Source of the DNA: an uncultured Roseiflexaceae bacterium
GTDB lineage: Bacteria > Chloroflexota > Chloroflexia > Chloroflexales > Roseiflexaceae
NCBI GenBank assembly: GCA_937974195.1
Contig: CALJIC010000128.1
Span: forward strand, 1 to 27,039
Reading direction: 5' to 3'
DNA length: 27,039 nucleotides
The notes beneath the pieces were generated by a model that was given only the letters and a program-made list of their open reading frames with translations, did no database searches and was not told where the DNA came from. Position numbers and translations under genes: made by a program. This document shows positions 13,119-21,483 of the stretch, piece by piece. Position 1 is the stretch's first letter; each line of letters begins with the position of its first letter.

Positions 13119-14537
13119 GTGACAGCACACGTCCCAAAGGCCGCGCAGCAGCGCAACAGCGTCTGGCGCTCCGAGCTGATCGCCGTCGTCGGGCTGCTCG
13201 TCTTCGTCGCGGCCGTGGTCGCCATCGACGCCGGGCTGCGCCCGAGCCTGGACGCCGGGGCGCTCCAGCTCGTCGGGCTGCTCCTGGCGCTCGTCCCCGC
13301 CGCGATCTGGCTGTTCGTCTTCTATCAGCAGGACCGGCTGGAGCCCGAGCCGGTCGGGAACGTGGCGCGCATGTTCGTCATCGGGCTGGCGCTGATGGGG
13401 GCGATCGGCATCCCGCTGACCGACCAGGTGCTGCGGGTGCAGGAGTGGCTCTACGCCAGCGCTGCCGCGACCGCGCTCGGCTCGGTGGCGGTGATCGGCG
13501 CGGTGCAGGCGTTCGTGGTGTACGCCGCCGTGCGCTACTTCATCTTCGACTCGCCGGAGTTCGACGAGCGCACCGACGGGGTGGTGTACGGCACGGCGGC
13601 CGCGCTCGGCGCGGCCACGGCGCTCAACATCCAGTTCATCCTGGCCAGCGGCGGCGCCGCGCTCGGCCCGGGCGAGGTCTTCGTGGCCGAGGTGGCGCTG
13701 GCCCAGGCGGCCTTCGGCGGCCTGCTCGGCTACTTCCTGGGCCGCGCCAAGCTAGACCGCGAGCCGGTCTGGTGGCTGCCGGCCGGCTTCCTGCTCACCG
13801 CGCTGCTGGGCGGCGCCTTCGTCCTGCTGCGCGGCCAGGTCGACGCCGGCGCGGTGGACGTGGGCGCGGCCGGCGGGCTGCCGGCCTTCGGCGGGCTGCT
13901 GCTGGCCGGGGCGCTGGCGGTGGCGGTGACGGGCGTGGTCTTCGCGCTGGTGCGCCGCGATATCGCGCGCACGCTGCAGGGGAAGGGCGCCGCCGCTGCC
14001 GACGCCGCGGTCGGCGACCGGAGCGCGAACGCCATTGTCGTCGCGCTGTTCGCCGCGCTGCTGCTGGCCGGCGGCCTGATGTGGAGCAGCACGGCGAACG
14101 CCACCACCGCGTTCAGCCGCGAAGGGTTCGCCGGCGCCTACCCGGCCGCGTTCAGCGACGCGACGCGCGAGGGCGAGGCGCTGCGGGCGGTCGATACGCT
14201 CGGCACCGAGGCATCGTTCGTGGTGCGCGCGCTGCCCGTGGCCGACGCGAAGGCCGTCTCCACCCAGCTCGCCGGCGAGCGCGCCCGCCAGTTCCTCGGC
14301 TACAAGGTCACCCAGACCGATGAGGCCAGCGTGGCCGGCCGGCCGGCGCGGGCCCAGCACTTCGTGTATGTGGAGGAGGGCGGCCTGCTGGGCGGCGCGC
14401 CGCGCGTCGTCCAGGGGGTTGACTACCTCATCGCAGACGGGGGCCGGACGGTGGTCGTCACCCTGACGAGCCCGGCCGACCGGATGGGCGACGCCGAGCC
14501 GCTGTTCGACCGCTTTCTCGCCAGCCTGACGTTCTAG
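13119..14537 (+). CDS. PrsW-like polytopic membrane protein, catalytic residues apparently lost
   Basis: 472 residues. Residues 1-~325 form a multi-span membrane domain (hydrophobic stretches near 19-37, 50-68, 83-99, 117-139, 155-176, 186-207, 220-236, 250-277 and 302-322). FYQQDRLEPEPVGN (68-81) and FDERTDGVVYGTAAALG (148-164) are PrsW-family landmarks. However, where related proteins have an E-x-x-K, here the sequence is A131-F-V-V134, and the His before the FGG motif is Q196 (AQAAFGG). As recalled from the family, these are active-site positions, so this is probably a pseudoenzyme. The C-terminal ~150 residues are soluble and outside. GTG at 13119 has AGGAGG 5 bp away, a very strong site. 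The gene is followed after 14 bp by an exported Ig-like protein. Confidence 0.85.
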   Translation: MTAHVPKAAQQRNSVWRSELIAVVGLLVFVAAVVAIDAGLRPSLDAGALQLVGLLLALVPAAIWLFVFYQQDRLEPEPVGNVARMFVIGLALMGAIGIPLTDQVLRVQEWLYASAAATALGSVAVIGAVQAFVVYAAVRYFIFDSPEFDERTDGVVYGTAAALGAATALNIQFILASGGAALGPGEVFVAEVALAQAAFGGLLGYFLGRAKLDREPVWWLPAGFLLTALLGGAFVLLRGQVDAGAVDVGAAGGLPAFGGLLLAGALAVAVTGVVFALVRRDIARTLQGKGAAAADAAVGDRSANAIVVALFAALLLAGGLMWSSTANATTAFSREGFAGAYPAAFSDATREGEALRAVDTLGTEASFVVRALPVADAKAVSTQLAGERARQFLGYKVTQTDEASVAGRPARAQHFVYVEEGGLLGGAPRVVQGVDYLIADGGRTVVVTLTSPADRMGDAEPLFDRFLASLTF

Positions 14538-14551
14538 AAAGGGCAGCACCC

Positions 14552-15313
14552 ATGCTCCGCATTCTCACCCGCGCCACCGGCGTGGTGGCCGTGCTCCTCG
14601 CGCTGGCGACGGCGTTCCCAGCCCACGTGACCGAGGCGGCGGTCAGCGTCTGCCGGGCCTTCCGGGCCACTAGCGAGGTGGCCTGGTACAGCAGCGACGA
14701 AGAGCCGAACGTGGACTTCTACCCGAGCGGCGTGGCCGGGATCCAGCCGTACTTCGAGTACAGCTGCGCCCCGCGCAACACCACGATCGTTACGATCTTC
14801 ACCCTGGACGGCGAGGAGGTCTTCGCCGACGAGGAGACCCTGCAGCCCTCGAGCAGCAGCGACATCTACACCTACCCGCTCACCGCCAAGAGCGGCGTCA
14901 TGCCGGACGGCGAGTGGGGCGTGACCTTCCTGGTCAACGATGTGCCGGTGGTGTCCGGGCAGATCACGGTGGGCGGCGAGGCGACCGATACCGTGGCCGA
15001 CGTGGTCGAGGTCACCGGCACCGTGACCGACAAGCGCACCAGGAAGCCGATCCGGGGCGCGCTGTTCGTCGTGCTGTACCCGGGCGTCACCATCGAGCAG
15101 TTCGCCGACGAGGACTTCAACGAGGAGCTGATCTACACCTCGGCGGTGACCGACGCGCGCGGCCGGTTCGCGCTGGAGGAGCCGCTGGAGCGCAACGTCG
15201 AGTACTCGGTCCTGGTGGCGGCCAAGGGCTACAAGCCGGTGGCGCAGGACGGGTTCGTGATCACCGATGAGGACGAGGACCCGGTGGTCCTGAACGTCAC
15301 CATGGTGAAGTAG
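14552..15313 (+). CDS. Exported protein with carboxypeptidase-regulatory-like domain
   Basis: 253 residues. A signal peptide (hydrophobic core 10-22, likely cleavage after TEA near 29) sends it out of the cell. Residues ~35-142 form an Ig-like beta domain with two cysteines (C34, C72) that could form a disulfide; residues ~152-253 form a CarboxypepD_reg-like beta sandwich (VTGTVTDKRTRKPIRGALFVV ... VTDARGRFALEEPL ... YSVLVAAKGYKP). Such domains are adhesive or structural, not enzymatic. ATG at 14552 has an AAAGGG site. The 14-bp spacing to the PrsW-like gene indicates one operon, so the two may cooperate at the membrane surface. Function unknown. Confidence 0.9.
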   Translation: MLRILTRATGVVAVLLALATAFPAHVTEAAVSVCRAFRATSEVAWYSSDEEPNVDFYPSGVAGIQPYFEYSCAPRNTTIVTIFTLDGEEVFADEETLQPSSSSDIYTYPLTAKSGVMPDGEWGVTFLVNDVPVVSGQITVGGEATDTVADVVEVTGTVTDKRTRKPIRGALFVVLYPGVTIEQFADEDFNEELIYTSAVTDARGRFALEEPLERNVEYSVLVAAKGYKPVAQDGFVITDEDEDPVVLNVTMVK

Positions 15314-15339
15314 CAACTCCTCATCAACCTCTTATCTGC

Positions 15340-15380
15340 GAGCCGCCTGGGGGCGTAGACACCCTCCGGGCGGCTCGTTT
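15340..15380 (+). terminator. Terminator of the PrsW-like operon
   Basis: GAGCCGCC (15340-15347) pairs with GGCGGCTC (15369-15376) with additional pairing inside, followed by GTTTAT. The hairpin lies in the promoter of the next gene, so the two elements share sequence. Confidence 0.7.
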
Positions 15381-15385
15381 ATACT
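15356..15385 (+). promoter_or_regulatory. Promoter of the propeller-M15 gene
   Basis: TAGACA (15356-15361), 18-bp spacer, TATACT (15380-15385). It overlaps the preceding terminator hairpin; the leader would be about 20 nt. Confidence 0.6.
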
Positions 15386-15412
15386 GAGGCCGTTTTCGGC
15401 TGCCAAGAAGAA

Positions 15413-17167
15413 ATGATGCGCTCCCTCCGACACCTCCTGCTTCTGACGGCGCTCGCGCCGATGATCGCCGCTCCGCCGGCCCGCGCTGCCGAGGCCCCGC
15501 CCGTCGCGCCCTTCGCCCCGGCGCCGGCGCTGGGCCGGATCGTGTTCGCCGCCGCGCGCGGCGAGCAGGGCGCCGAGGATATCTTCAGCAGCGACCTGGC
15601 GGGCGACTCGATCGTCAACCTCACCGCGGACCCCGCGCCGGACCGCAGCCCCTCCTGGTCGCCGGACGGCACGCAGATCGTGTTCGCCAGCCGCCAGGAG
15701 AACAACTGGGACCTGTTCGTCATGCGCGCGGACGGCACCGGCCGGCGGCGCCTGACGGACCACCCGGCCTACGACGGCGAGCCGGCCTGGTCGCCGGATG
15801 GCAGGCAGATCGCCTTCGTCTCCACGCGCGACGGCAACATGGAGATCTACACGCTGGAGCTGGCGACCGGCGCGGTGACGCGGCTCACCGACCACCCGGC
15901 GGCCGACGCGCAGCCGGCCTGGTCGCCGGATGGCAGGCAGATCGCCTTCGCCTCGTGGCGCGACGGCAACCAGGAGGTGTACCGGCTCGTGCTGCGCCCG
16001 GGGCCGGGCCAGGAGGCCGGCGAGCTCATCAACCTGAGCGACCACCCGGCGCCGGACCACAGCCCGGCCTGGTCGCCCGACGGCCGCCGGATCGCGTTCA
16101 TCTCGGACCGCGAGGGGAGCGGCAACCTGCACGTCGTCGACCTGGTGACCGGGCGCGAGGAGCTGGCCGGGCCGCGCGACCGGAGCCTGAGCGACCCGTC
16201 GTGGACGCCGAGCGGCGGGCTGCTGGCGGTGGGGTTCTGGCGCGCGCCGGGGCGCGGCTTCTCATCGCGCCAGGGCGTGCTGATCACCAGGCCGGGCCTG
16301 GAGGAGGGCGTGTTCCTGGTGGGCAGCAACCACAGCTACGGCGGGCCGAAGTGGAGCGCCCGCGCGCGCGCCCCGCTGCTGAGCGCGGACCGCATCCAGC
16401 CGGGGCGGCCGCTGCCGACGCCCGCCGAGCCGCCGTCGCTCGACGACATACCGCGCGGGTTCGCGGACCTCGGCGACGTGCGGTCGGGCGGGATGCCGCG
16501 GCTGGCGGCGGCGGTGCAGCCGTCGTTCATGGCGCTGCGGCGGGCGGTGATCGAGGCCAGCGGGCACGACTTCCTGGCGCGGCTGAGCGAGGCGGGCCGC
16601 GCGGTGGATTTCCAGAGCGGCACCTCTTCGTACACGAGCTGGCACAAGGCCGGGCGGGCGTTCGACACGCTGTTCGACTACAGCGCGGACGGGCGGCAGG
16701 TGCTGTACATCACGCCGGAGTGGCGCTCGGGCCGGCTCTTCTGGCGGCTGTACCTGCGCGCGGCGCGGCAGGACGGCACGCAGGGCGCGCCGCTGTTCGC
16801 CCCGGTGTTCAACACGCGCACCAGGGAGCTGCTCGCGCCGCCGGCGGGCTACTTCGTGGACTTCACCGCGCTCGCGGCCGAGCACGGCTGGAGCCGGATC
16901 GCCGCCCAGGAGCGCGAGACCTTCGACTGGCGCAGCGAGCTGCTGGCGCTCGAGTACTGGCACTTCGAGAAGCGCGACGGCCTGAGCTGGTACGCGGCCA
17001 TGAGCCTGGTCTACGACGAGCAGACGCTGGCGCGGCTGTTCAGCGTCGAGCGGCTGGCGGCCGCCGGGCGCACCGGCAACCTCGGCAACCTCGGGCTGCC
17101 GTGGGCGCCGCCGCAGCCGCCGGCGATCTTCGACGGGCGGCCGTTCAGGCTCGGGCAGCCGTTCTGA
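15413..17167 (+). CDS. Exported TolB-type beta-propeller fused to an M15-like DD-peptidase domain
   Basis: 584 residues. A signal peptide (6-25, ending ARA) is followed by at least four WD40-like PD40 blades, each with the WSPDG motif (82-86, 126-130, 170-174, 220-224) and a degenerate WTPSG at 264. The C-terminal part (~365-530) carries the M15 zinc peptidase signature: S409-x-H411-x-x-G414-x-A416-x-D418 (SWHKAGRAFD) and E514-Y-W-H517, i.e. SxHxxGxAxD plus ExWH. These supply the two His and one Asp zinc ligands and the catalytic Glu of D-Ala-D-Ala carboxypeptidases (VanY-like). It should act on peptidoglycan outside the membrane, the propeller binding a partner or glycan. Two adjacent ATG codons (15413, 15416) are possible starts, behind a weak AAGAAG site. 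Confidence 0.88.
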   Translation: MMRSLRHLLLLTALAPMIAAPPARAAEAPPVAPFAPAPALGRIVFAAARGEQGAEDIFSSDLAGDSIVNLTADPAPDRSPSWSPDGTQIVFASRQENNWDLFVMRADGTGRRRLTDHPAYDGEPAWSPDGRQIAFVSTRDGNMEIYTLELATGAVTRLTDHPAADAQPAWSPDGRQIAFASWRDGNQEVYRLVLRPGPGQEAGELINLSDHPAPDHSPAWSPDGRRIAFISDREGSGNLHVVDLVTGREELAGPRDRSLSDPSWTPSGGLLAVGFWRAPGRGFSSRQGVLITRPGLEEGVFLVGSNHSYGGPKWSARARAPLLSADRIQPGRPLPTPAEPPSLDDIPRGFADLGDVRSGGMPRLAAAVQPSFMALRRAVIEASGHDFLARLSEAGRAVDFQSGTSSYTSWHKAGRAFDTLFDYSADGRQVLYITPEWRSGRLFWRLYLRAARQDGTQGAPLFAPVFNTRTRELLAPPAGYFVDFTALAAEHGWSRIAAQERETFDWRSELLALEYWHFEKRDGLSWYAAMSLVYDEQTLARLFSVERLAAAGRTGNLGNLGLPWAPPQPPAIFDGRPFRLGQPF

Positions 17168-17207
17168 CGGGCAGCGGCCGGTGGTCGCCCGGCCGCCGAT
17201 GTCCCCC

Positions 17208-19202
17208 TCAGATCACCCGCTCGTTGCCGCCGTCGATCGGAATCTGCGCCCCGGTGGTCTTGGCGAAGCGCGGCCCGCACACCTCCGCCACCAGCTCCGC
17301 CACATCGCGGCTGGTGATCTCGACCCGCAGCAGGTTGTTGCGCCGGTACTGCTCGACGGTCATGCCGTAGCTGGCCGCGCGCGCCTGCAGCACCTCCTCG
17401 GTCCAGATGCCGGTGTCGAACACCGCGTTCGGGTGGATCACATTGACGCGGATGCCGTCGCCGCCCCACTCCAGCGCGGCCACGCGCGCCAGCTGCGTGA
17501 GCGCCGCCTTGGAGGCCGAGTAGGCCGCGGCGCCCGGGCCGGGCGCCGGCACGTTCTTCGAGCCGATGACGACCACCCGCCCGCCGCGCGGCGCGCGCTT
17601 GAGCAGCGGGTGGGCCTTGCGCAGCAGCGACAGGTTCGCGTCGAGGTTGACGCGCATCGTCCGCTCCCACTCCTCGTCGCTGAGCGCGGCGATCGGGGCG
17701 CTGCGGCCGAAGATCCCGGCGTTGAGCACCAGCATGTCCAGCCCGCCAAACGCGCGCGCGCCGGCCTCCAGCGCGGCGTCCAGCTCGGCCCCCGCGGTCA
17801 CATCGCACGTGATCGGGAGCACCTCGCGCCGCCGCAGCTCGGCCACCTGCTCGCTCCGGTCCAGCGCGACCACCGCCGCCCCGCGCGCCCGGAGCGCCTC
17901 GACGCAGGCCCGGCCGATGCCCGAGGCCGCGCCGGTCACCAGCGCCACCTCGCCGGCGAACGGCGGCGGCGCCCCCTGGCGCTTCAGCTTGGCCTGCTCC
18001 AGCTCCCAGTACTCGACGTCGAACAGGTCCTTCGGCGGCAGCGCCTCGTAGCCGCCGAGGGCCGCGGCGCGCTGGACGATGTCGATCGTGTGGCGGTAGA
18101 TCTCCTCGGCGATCGCCGCGTCCCGCGCCGTGCGCCCGATCGCGAGCATGCCCAGCTCGGGGTCCAGGATGATGCGCGGGGCGGGGTCGAGCATGACCAG
18201 CGGCGGGCCAGATGCGCCGCTGCCGCCGGCCTGCCCGGCGTGCTCCTCGAAGTAGCGCCGGTACTCCTCGGCGTAGCGGGCCACGTCGCGCCCGATGAGC
18301 GGGACGCGCTTGGTGCGGATCACGTGGTCCGGCGTCGCGCAGCCCTGCAGCGCCAGCTGCGCCACGTCCGGGCGGCGGGCGAACGCGAGACACTGCGGGT
18401 CGCTGTGCGTGGCCATGATGACCGGGAAGCCGGCGACCTGCGAGACCTCCTGGCGGATGGTCGCGAGCTCGACGGGGTCGCCGCGCGCCGGCTGCGGAGC
18501 TTCCGGGATCGGCGCGGAGCCATGCACGCGCGCTGCGGCCGCCAGGTACTCCTCGGCGCGCGTCACGAGCTCGATGTGGCGCTCGTAGGACTCGCGGGCC
18601 GAGGCGCCCCAGGTGAACAGGCCGTGCTTGAGCAGCACCATCCCGACCGTGCCGGCGTGGGCCTGGGCGGGGAACTGCTCGGCCACCACCCGCGCCAGCG
18701 CGAACCCGGGCATCACATAGGGGATGATCACCACCGAGTCGCCGTAGATCTCGCGCACGCGCTCCTCGCCGCCGGGCGAGTTCATCACCGCCAGGAGCGC
18801 GTCGGCGTGGGTGTGGTCCACCCAGGGGTACGGCAGGACGGCGTGCAGGATCGCCTCGACCGACGGGGTCGGCGCGGAGGCGTCGGTGAGCGCGCAGCGC
18901 AGCTCGTTGACCATCTGGCTGTCGGTGAGCGCGTCCAGGGTGGCGAGGCACAGCAGCGGGCGCAGCCGCACCGGGGCGAACCCGGCCGGCTCGATCGTCG
19001 CCAGGTCCCAGCCGCTGCCCTTGATGTACAGGATCTCCTCCTGCTCGCCGAACAGGTTGGGCGCGCTGGCCTTGACCGACGTGTTGCCGCCGCCGTGCAG
19101 CACCAGGCTCGGGTCGCGCCCGAGCAGGCGCGAGGAGTACACCCGCAGCGCAAGCGTATCCGCGCAGCGCGCCGCCTCGTCCTCGTTCCAAAGGCTCTGC
19201 AT
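17208..19202 (-). CDS. Bifunctional class II aldolase / short-chain dehydrogenase (RhaEW-like)
   Basis: 664 residues. The N-terminal half (1-~330) is a class II aldolase: GGGNTSVK at 37-44, E116, and metal ligands H130 and H132 (DHTHADAL) with H193 (LKHGLFTWG). The C-terminal ~245 residues are a classical SDR: cofactor motif TGAASGIG 423-430, NAG 494-496, catalytic S548, Y561 and K565 (YSASK). This fusion is known as RhaEW/YuxG, which cleaves L-rhamnulose-1-phosphate and oxidises the lactaldehyde formed. No rhamnose isomerase, kinase or transporter is in the window, so a related deoxysugar is possible. ATG at 19200-19202 has GGGAGAG upstream. It starts 12 bp after the RidA gene, forming an operon. 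Confidence 0.93.
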   Translation of the reverse strand: MQSLWNEDEAARCADTLALRVYSSRLLGRDPSLVLHGGGNTSVKASAPNLFGEQEEILYIKGSGWDLATIEPAGFAPVRLRPLLCLATLDALTDSQMVNELRCALTDASAPTPSVEAILHAVLPYPWVDHTHADALLAVMNSPGGEERVREIYGDSVVIIPYVMPGFALARVVAEQFPAQAHAGTVGMVLLKHGLFTWGASARESYERHIELVTRAEEYLAAAARVHGSAPIPEAPQPARGDPVELATIRQEVSQVAGFPVIMATHSDPQCLAFARRPDVAQLALQGCATPDHVIRTKRVPLIGRDVARYAEEYRRYFEEHAGQAGGSGASGPPLVMLDPAPRIILDPELGMLAIGRTARDAAIAEEIYRHTIDIVQRAAALGGYEALPPKDLFDVEYWELEQAKLKRQGAPPPFAGEVALVTGAASGIGRACVEALRARGAAVVALDRSEQVAELRRREVLPITCDVTAGAELDAALEAGARAFGGLDMLVLNAGIFGRSAPIAALSDEEWERTMRVNLDANLSLLRKAHPLLKRAPRGGRVVVIGSKNVPAPGPGAAAYSASKAALTQLARVAALEWGGDGIRVNVIHPNAVFDTGIWTEEVLQARAASYGMTVEQYRRNNLLRVEITSRDVAELVAEVCGPRFAKTTGAQIPIDGGNERVI

Positions 19203-19214
19203 CGGAGCTCTCCC

Positions 19215-19667
19215 TCAGCGCACCTCGACGATCATCTCGATCTCGACCGCGTAGTTGAACGGCAGGGTCATGCCGACGGCGCTGCGGGCGTGCCGGCCGG
19301 CCTCGCCGAAGACCTCCAGCAGCAGGTCGCTGCAGCCGTGGATCACGCCCGGCGTGTTGTCGAACCCGGGCGCGACGTTGACCATGCCGAGCACCTTGAC
19401 GACCCGCACCACGTTGTCCAGCGAGCCGGCGAGCGTCTTGACCGCCCGCAGGCAGTTGAGCGCCGAGAAGCGCGCCGCCTCGTACCCCTGCTCGACGGTC
19501 AGGTCCTCGCCGAGCCGGCCCTTGATCTCCCGGTCGCCCCAGCGCGAGACCTGGCCGGCGGTGTAGATCAGGTTGCCGGTGCGGACGGCCTGGACGAACC
19601 GGCCGGTGTCCAGCTCCACCGGCTCGATGGTGTAGCCGAGCGCCTGCAGCTTCGCCTCGTACGACAT
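19215..19667 (-). CDS. RidA family protein (Rid/YjgF/UK114)
   Basis: 150 residues, a trimeric chorismate mutase-like fold. Members hydrolyse reactive enamine/imine intermediates made by PLP enzymes, releasing ammonia, or have other roles on small molecules. The key arginine is present as R128 (HARSAVGM), together with the LIYTAGQVS opening (33-41) and the C-terminal VEIEMIVEV. It is longer than the ~128-residue canonical RidA because of an N-terminal extension (YEAKLQALGYTIEPVE), typical of the UK114-like subgroup with this opening. ATG at 19665-19667 has AAAGGAG. The gene is followed after 12 bp by the aldolase/SDR, so the deaminase may protect the pathway or the name may mask a different activity. 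Confidence 0.93.
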   Translation of the reverse strand: MSYEAKLQALGYTIEPVELDTGRFVQAVRTGNLIYTAGQVSRWGDREIKGRLGEDLTVEQGYEAARFSALNCLRAVKTLAGSLDNVVRVVKVLGMVNVAPGFDNTPGVIHGCSDLLLEVFGEAGRHARSAVGMTLPFNYAVEIEMIVEVR

Positions 19668-19691
19668 GACCAGCTCCTTTCAGAATGGTGC

Positions 19692-19733
19692 GGAGGCCGC
19701 AGCGACGCCCGACGGGCCGCCGCTACGGCCTCC
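19692..19733 (-). promoter_or_regulatory. Long hairpin in the leader of the RidA gene
   Basis: A 13-bp stem (one wobble pair; arms 19692-19704 and 19721-19733) with a 16-nt loop, ending about 15 nt before the AAAGGAG site of the RidA gene. It could be the dipeptidase terminator or a leader element affecting the downstream operon. The choice is open. Confidence 0.55.
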
Positions 19734-19806
19734 ACCGATCCTTTATTTGTTCCGCCGCCCCCGCGGGCCGGGCGGTGTGGTGGCCTGCGGCCCGCCAGGC
19801 TCCCTT

Positions 19807-20895
19807 TCACCGGCTCCAGGCGGCGCGCAGCAGCCGCAGCCAGTTGCCGTGCATGATCGCCGCGATGTCCGCCTCGGCGTAGCCGCGCCGCGCCAGCAGC
19901 TCCGGCAGGCGCTGCAGGTCGGCGATCGTGTCGAGGTCGGCCGGCACCTGCTCCAGCCCGAAGCCGCCGTCCAGGTCGGTGCCGATCGCCGCGTGGCGGC
20001 TGCTGCCCGCCAGCTGGCACACGTGGTCGATCTGGTCGACGACATCCTCGAGCGAGACGGGCGGGTTGGCGGGGTTGGGGCGCTCGGAGGCGACCCAGCC
20101 GGGCTTGAGCATCCAGGCGTCGAGCGCCGCGCCGATGACGCCGTCGCGCGCGATGATCGCCCGCAGCTGGTCGTCGTCGAACTGGCGCTGGTGCGGCACG
20201 AGCGCCCGGCAGTTGTTGTGGCTGGCGATCACCGGCCCGCCGAAGCGCTCGATCGCCTGCCAGAAGGCCTGGTCCGAGCAGTGGGTCAGGTCGAGCACGA
20301 CGCCGAGGCGCTCCATCTCGGCCAGCAGCGCCACGCCGAGCTCGCTGAGGCCGAGCTCGGTGCCGGTGCCGCCGGCGTAGCGCCCGGGGCCGTAGTGGGT
20401 GATACCGATCAGCCGCAGGCCGGCCCGCCACCACTCCTCGAGCTCGTCCGGCGCCAGGATCGGGTCGGCGCCCTCCATGCTGATGATGAAGCCGAGCGGC
20501 GGGGCGCTCTCCGGCGCGGCGCCGGCCGCCTCCCAGGCGCGCCACGCCTCCCAGTGCGCCTCGAGGGCGCCGAGGTCGCCGATCACGCGCGCCTGGCCCA
20601 TGCGCTCCAGCGCGCGGTAGTAGGCCAGCTGGCCGCGGGCCACGCCCTGGGCCTGCGCCGGCGAGCCGAAGTCGACGTGCGGCACCGGGCGGCCGGTCGA
20701 GCGCGCCAGCAGCGTCGCGAACGAGAGCGCCACGCGGCCGCGGCGCATGTCCGGCAGGGCGACGGTGCCGAGGCCGCGCGCCTTGCCGGGCAGGCCGGTC
20801 TCGAGCGTGCGGATGGTGTGCGCCGCCAGGAGCAGGTCGCGGTTCCACTGCAGCGCGTTCCAGGCCAGGTCCAGGTGTGCGTCGATGATCAGCAT
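19807..20895 (-). CDS. M19 family membrane dipeptidase-like protein
   Basis: 362 residues of an amidohydrolase-type di-zinc dipeptidase (renal dipeptidase family M19). All ligand positions are recognisable: H7-x-D9 (DAHLDL), the bridging E141 (ISMEGAD), H205 (LTHCSD), H226 (ASHNNCR), and D307 (GTDLDGG). Bacterial members split dipeptides, including D-amino-acid types; no signal peptide is visible, so the enzyme is cytosolic. Substrate cannot be deduced; a link to peptide or D-amino-acid turnover fits. ATG at 20893-20895 has only a weak GGCGG site. It is the first gene of the dipeptidase-RidA-aldolase group, separated from RidA by 139 bp that contain a strong hairpin. Confidence 0.94.
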   Translation of the reverse strand: MLIIDAHLDLAWNALQWNRDLLLAAHTIRTLETGLPGKARGLGTVALPDMRRGRVALSFATLLARSTGRPVPHVDFGSPAQAQGVARGQLAYYRALERMGQARVIGDLGALEAHWEAWRAWEAAGAAPESAPPLGFIISMEGADPILAPDELEEWWRAGLRLIGITHYGPGRYAGGTGTELGLSELGVALLAEMERLGVVLDLTHCSDQAFWQAIERFGGPVIASHNNCRALVPHQRQFDDDQLRAIIARDGVIGAALDAWMLKPGWVASERPNPANPPVSLEDVVDQIDHVCQLAGSSRHAAIGTDLDGGFGLEQVPADLDTIADLQRLPELLARRGYAEADIAAIMHGNWLRLLRAAWSR

Positions 20896-21020
20896 GTCAC
20901 ACCGCCGTCTCGCTCCCGCAGAGAGAATGGCTGCGCCCCCGCAGCAGCGGAGCCCAGCAGAACTGTTCGCGGTGCTATCCTACCAGAAATGCGGCGCGCC
21001 GCGTGCAGAGCCCGGCCCGG

Positions 21021-21049
21021 TTGACTGGCATGGCGGCAGGTGCTACACT
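21021..21049 (+). promoter_or_regulatory. Promoter of methylmalonyl-CoA epimerase gene
   Basis: TTGACT (21021-21026), 17-bp spacer, TACACT (21044-21049). Start site would be ~20 nt before the ATG. It lies within the gap to the divergent dipeptidase gene. Confidence 0.8.
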
Positions 21050-21074
21050 TGCGGGCTGCTGAGAGGAGGCCGCC

Positions 21075-21476
21075 ATGTTCACACACGTCGACCACATCGG
21101 CTTTGTGGTGCGCAATATCGACGAGGCCGTCGAGTTCTATAGCCGGACGTTCGAGATCTCCGAGTGGGAGCGGATCGACCTCCCCGAGCGCCACACGGCC
21201 GTCGCCGTGGGCTGGGTCGGCGGGCAGATGCTCGAGCTGATCGCGCCCACCTCCGAGCAGGCGGCGTTCGCGAAGTACCTGGCCGAGCGCGGGCCGGGTA
21301 TGCACCACATCGCGTACCGCGTGGAGGATATCGCCGGCGCGCTCGCCGCGCTGCGGGCCCGCGGCGTGCAGCTGATCGACGAGGCGGCGCGCCCCGGCAT
21401 CCACAACACGCTCGTCGCGTTCCTGCACCCCAAGAGCTGTTTGGGCGTGCTGGTGGAACTGGTGCAGCATCAGTAG
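21075..21476 (+). CDS. mce: Methylmalonyl-CoA epimerase
   Basis: 133 residues of the vicinal-oxygen-chelate superfamily. It interconverts (S)- and (R)-methylmalonyl-CoA, linking propionyl-CoA carboxylation to the B12-dependent mutase. Metal ligands and signature pieces are present: H7 (HVDHIGFVV), E54 (GQMLELIAP), H77/H78 (GPGMHHIAYRV) and E128 (VLVELV), with the terminal HPKSCLGVLVELV stretch typical of the family. In Chloroflexia this step may also belong to propionate assimilation or the 3-hydroxypropionate bicycle, which is inference. Start ATG 21075 has GAGGAGG 6 bp away. The stop codon (21474-21476) lies in the ribosome-binding site of the next gene, so the two are probably translated together, although that neighbour has no obvious link to the pathway. 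Confidence 0.96.
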   Translation: MFTHVDHIGFVVRNIDEAVEFYSRTFEISEWERIDLPERHTAVAVGWVGGQMLELIAPTSEQAAFAKYLAERGPGMHHIAYRVEDIAGALAALRARGVQLIDEAARPGIHNTLVAFLHPKSCLGVLVELVQHQ

Positions 21477-21483
21477 GAATGTC

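Noticed and set aside
17181..19856. An 891-residue plus-strand frame
   Set aside because: Antisense to the aldolase/SDR and RidA genes, whose catalytic motifs are intact; long open frames on the opposite strand are usual in GC-rich DNA.
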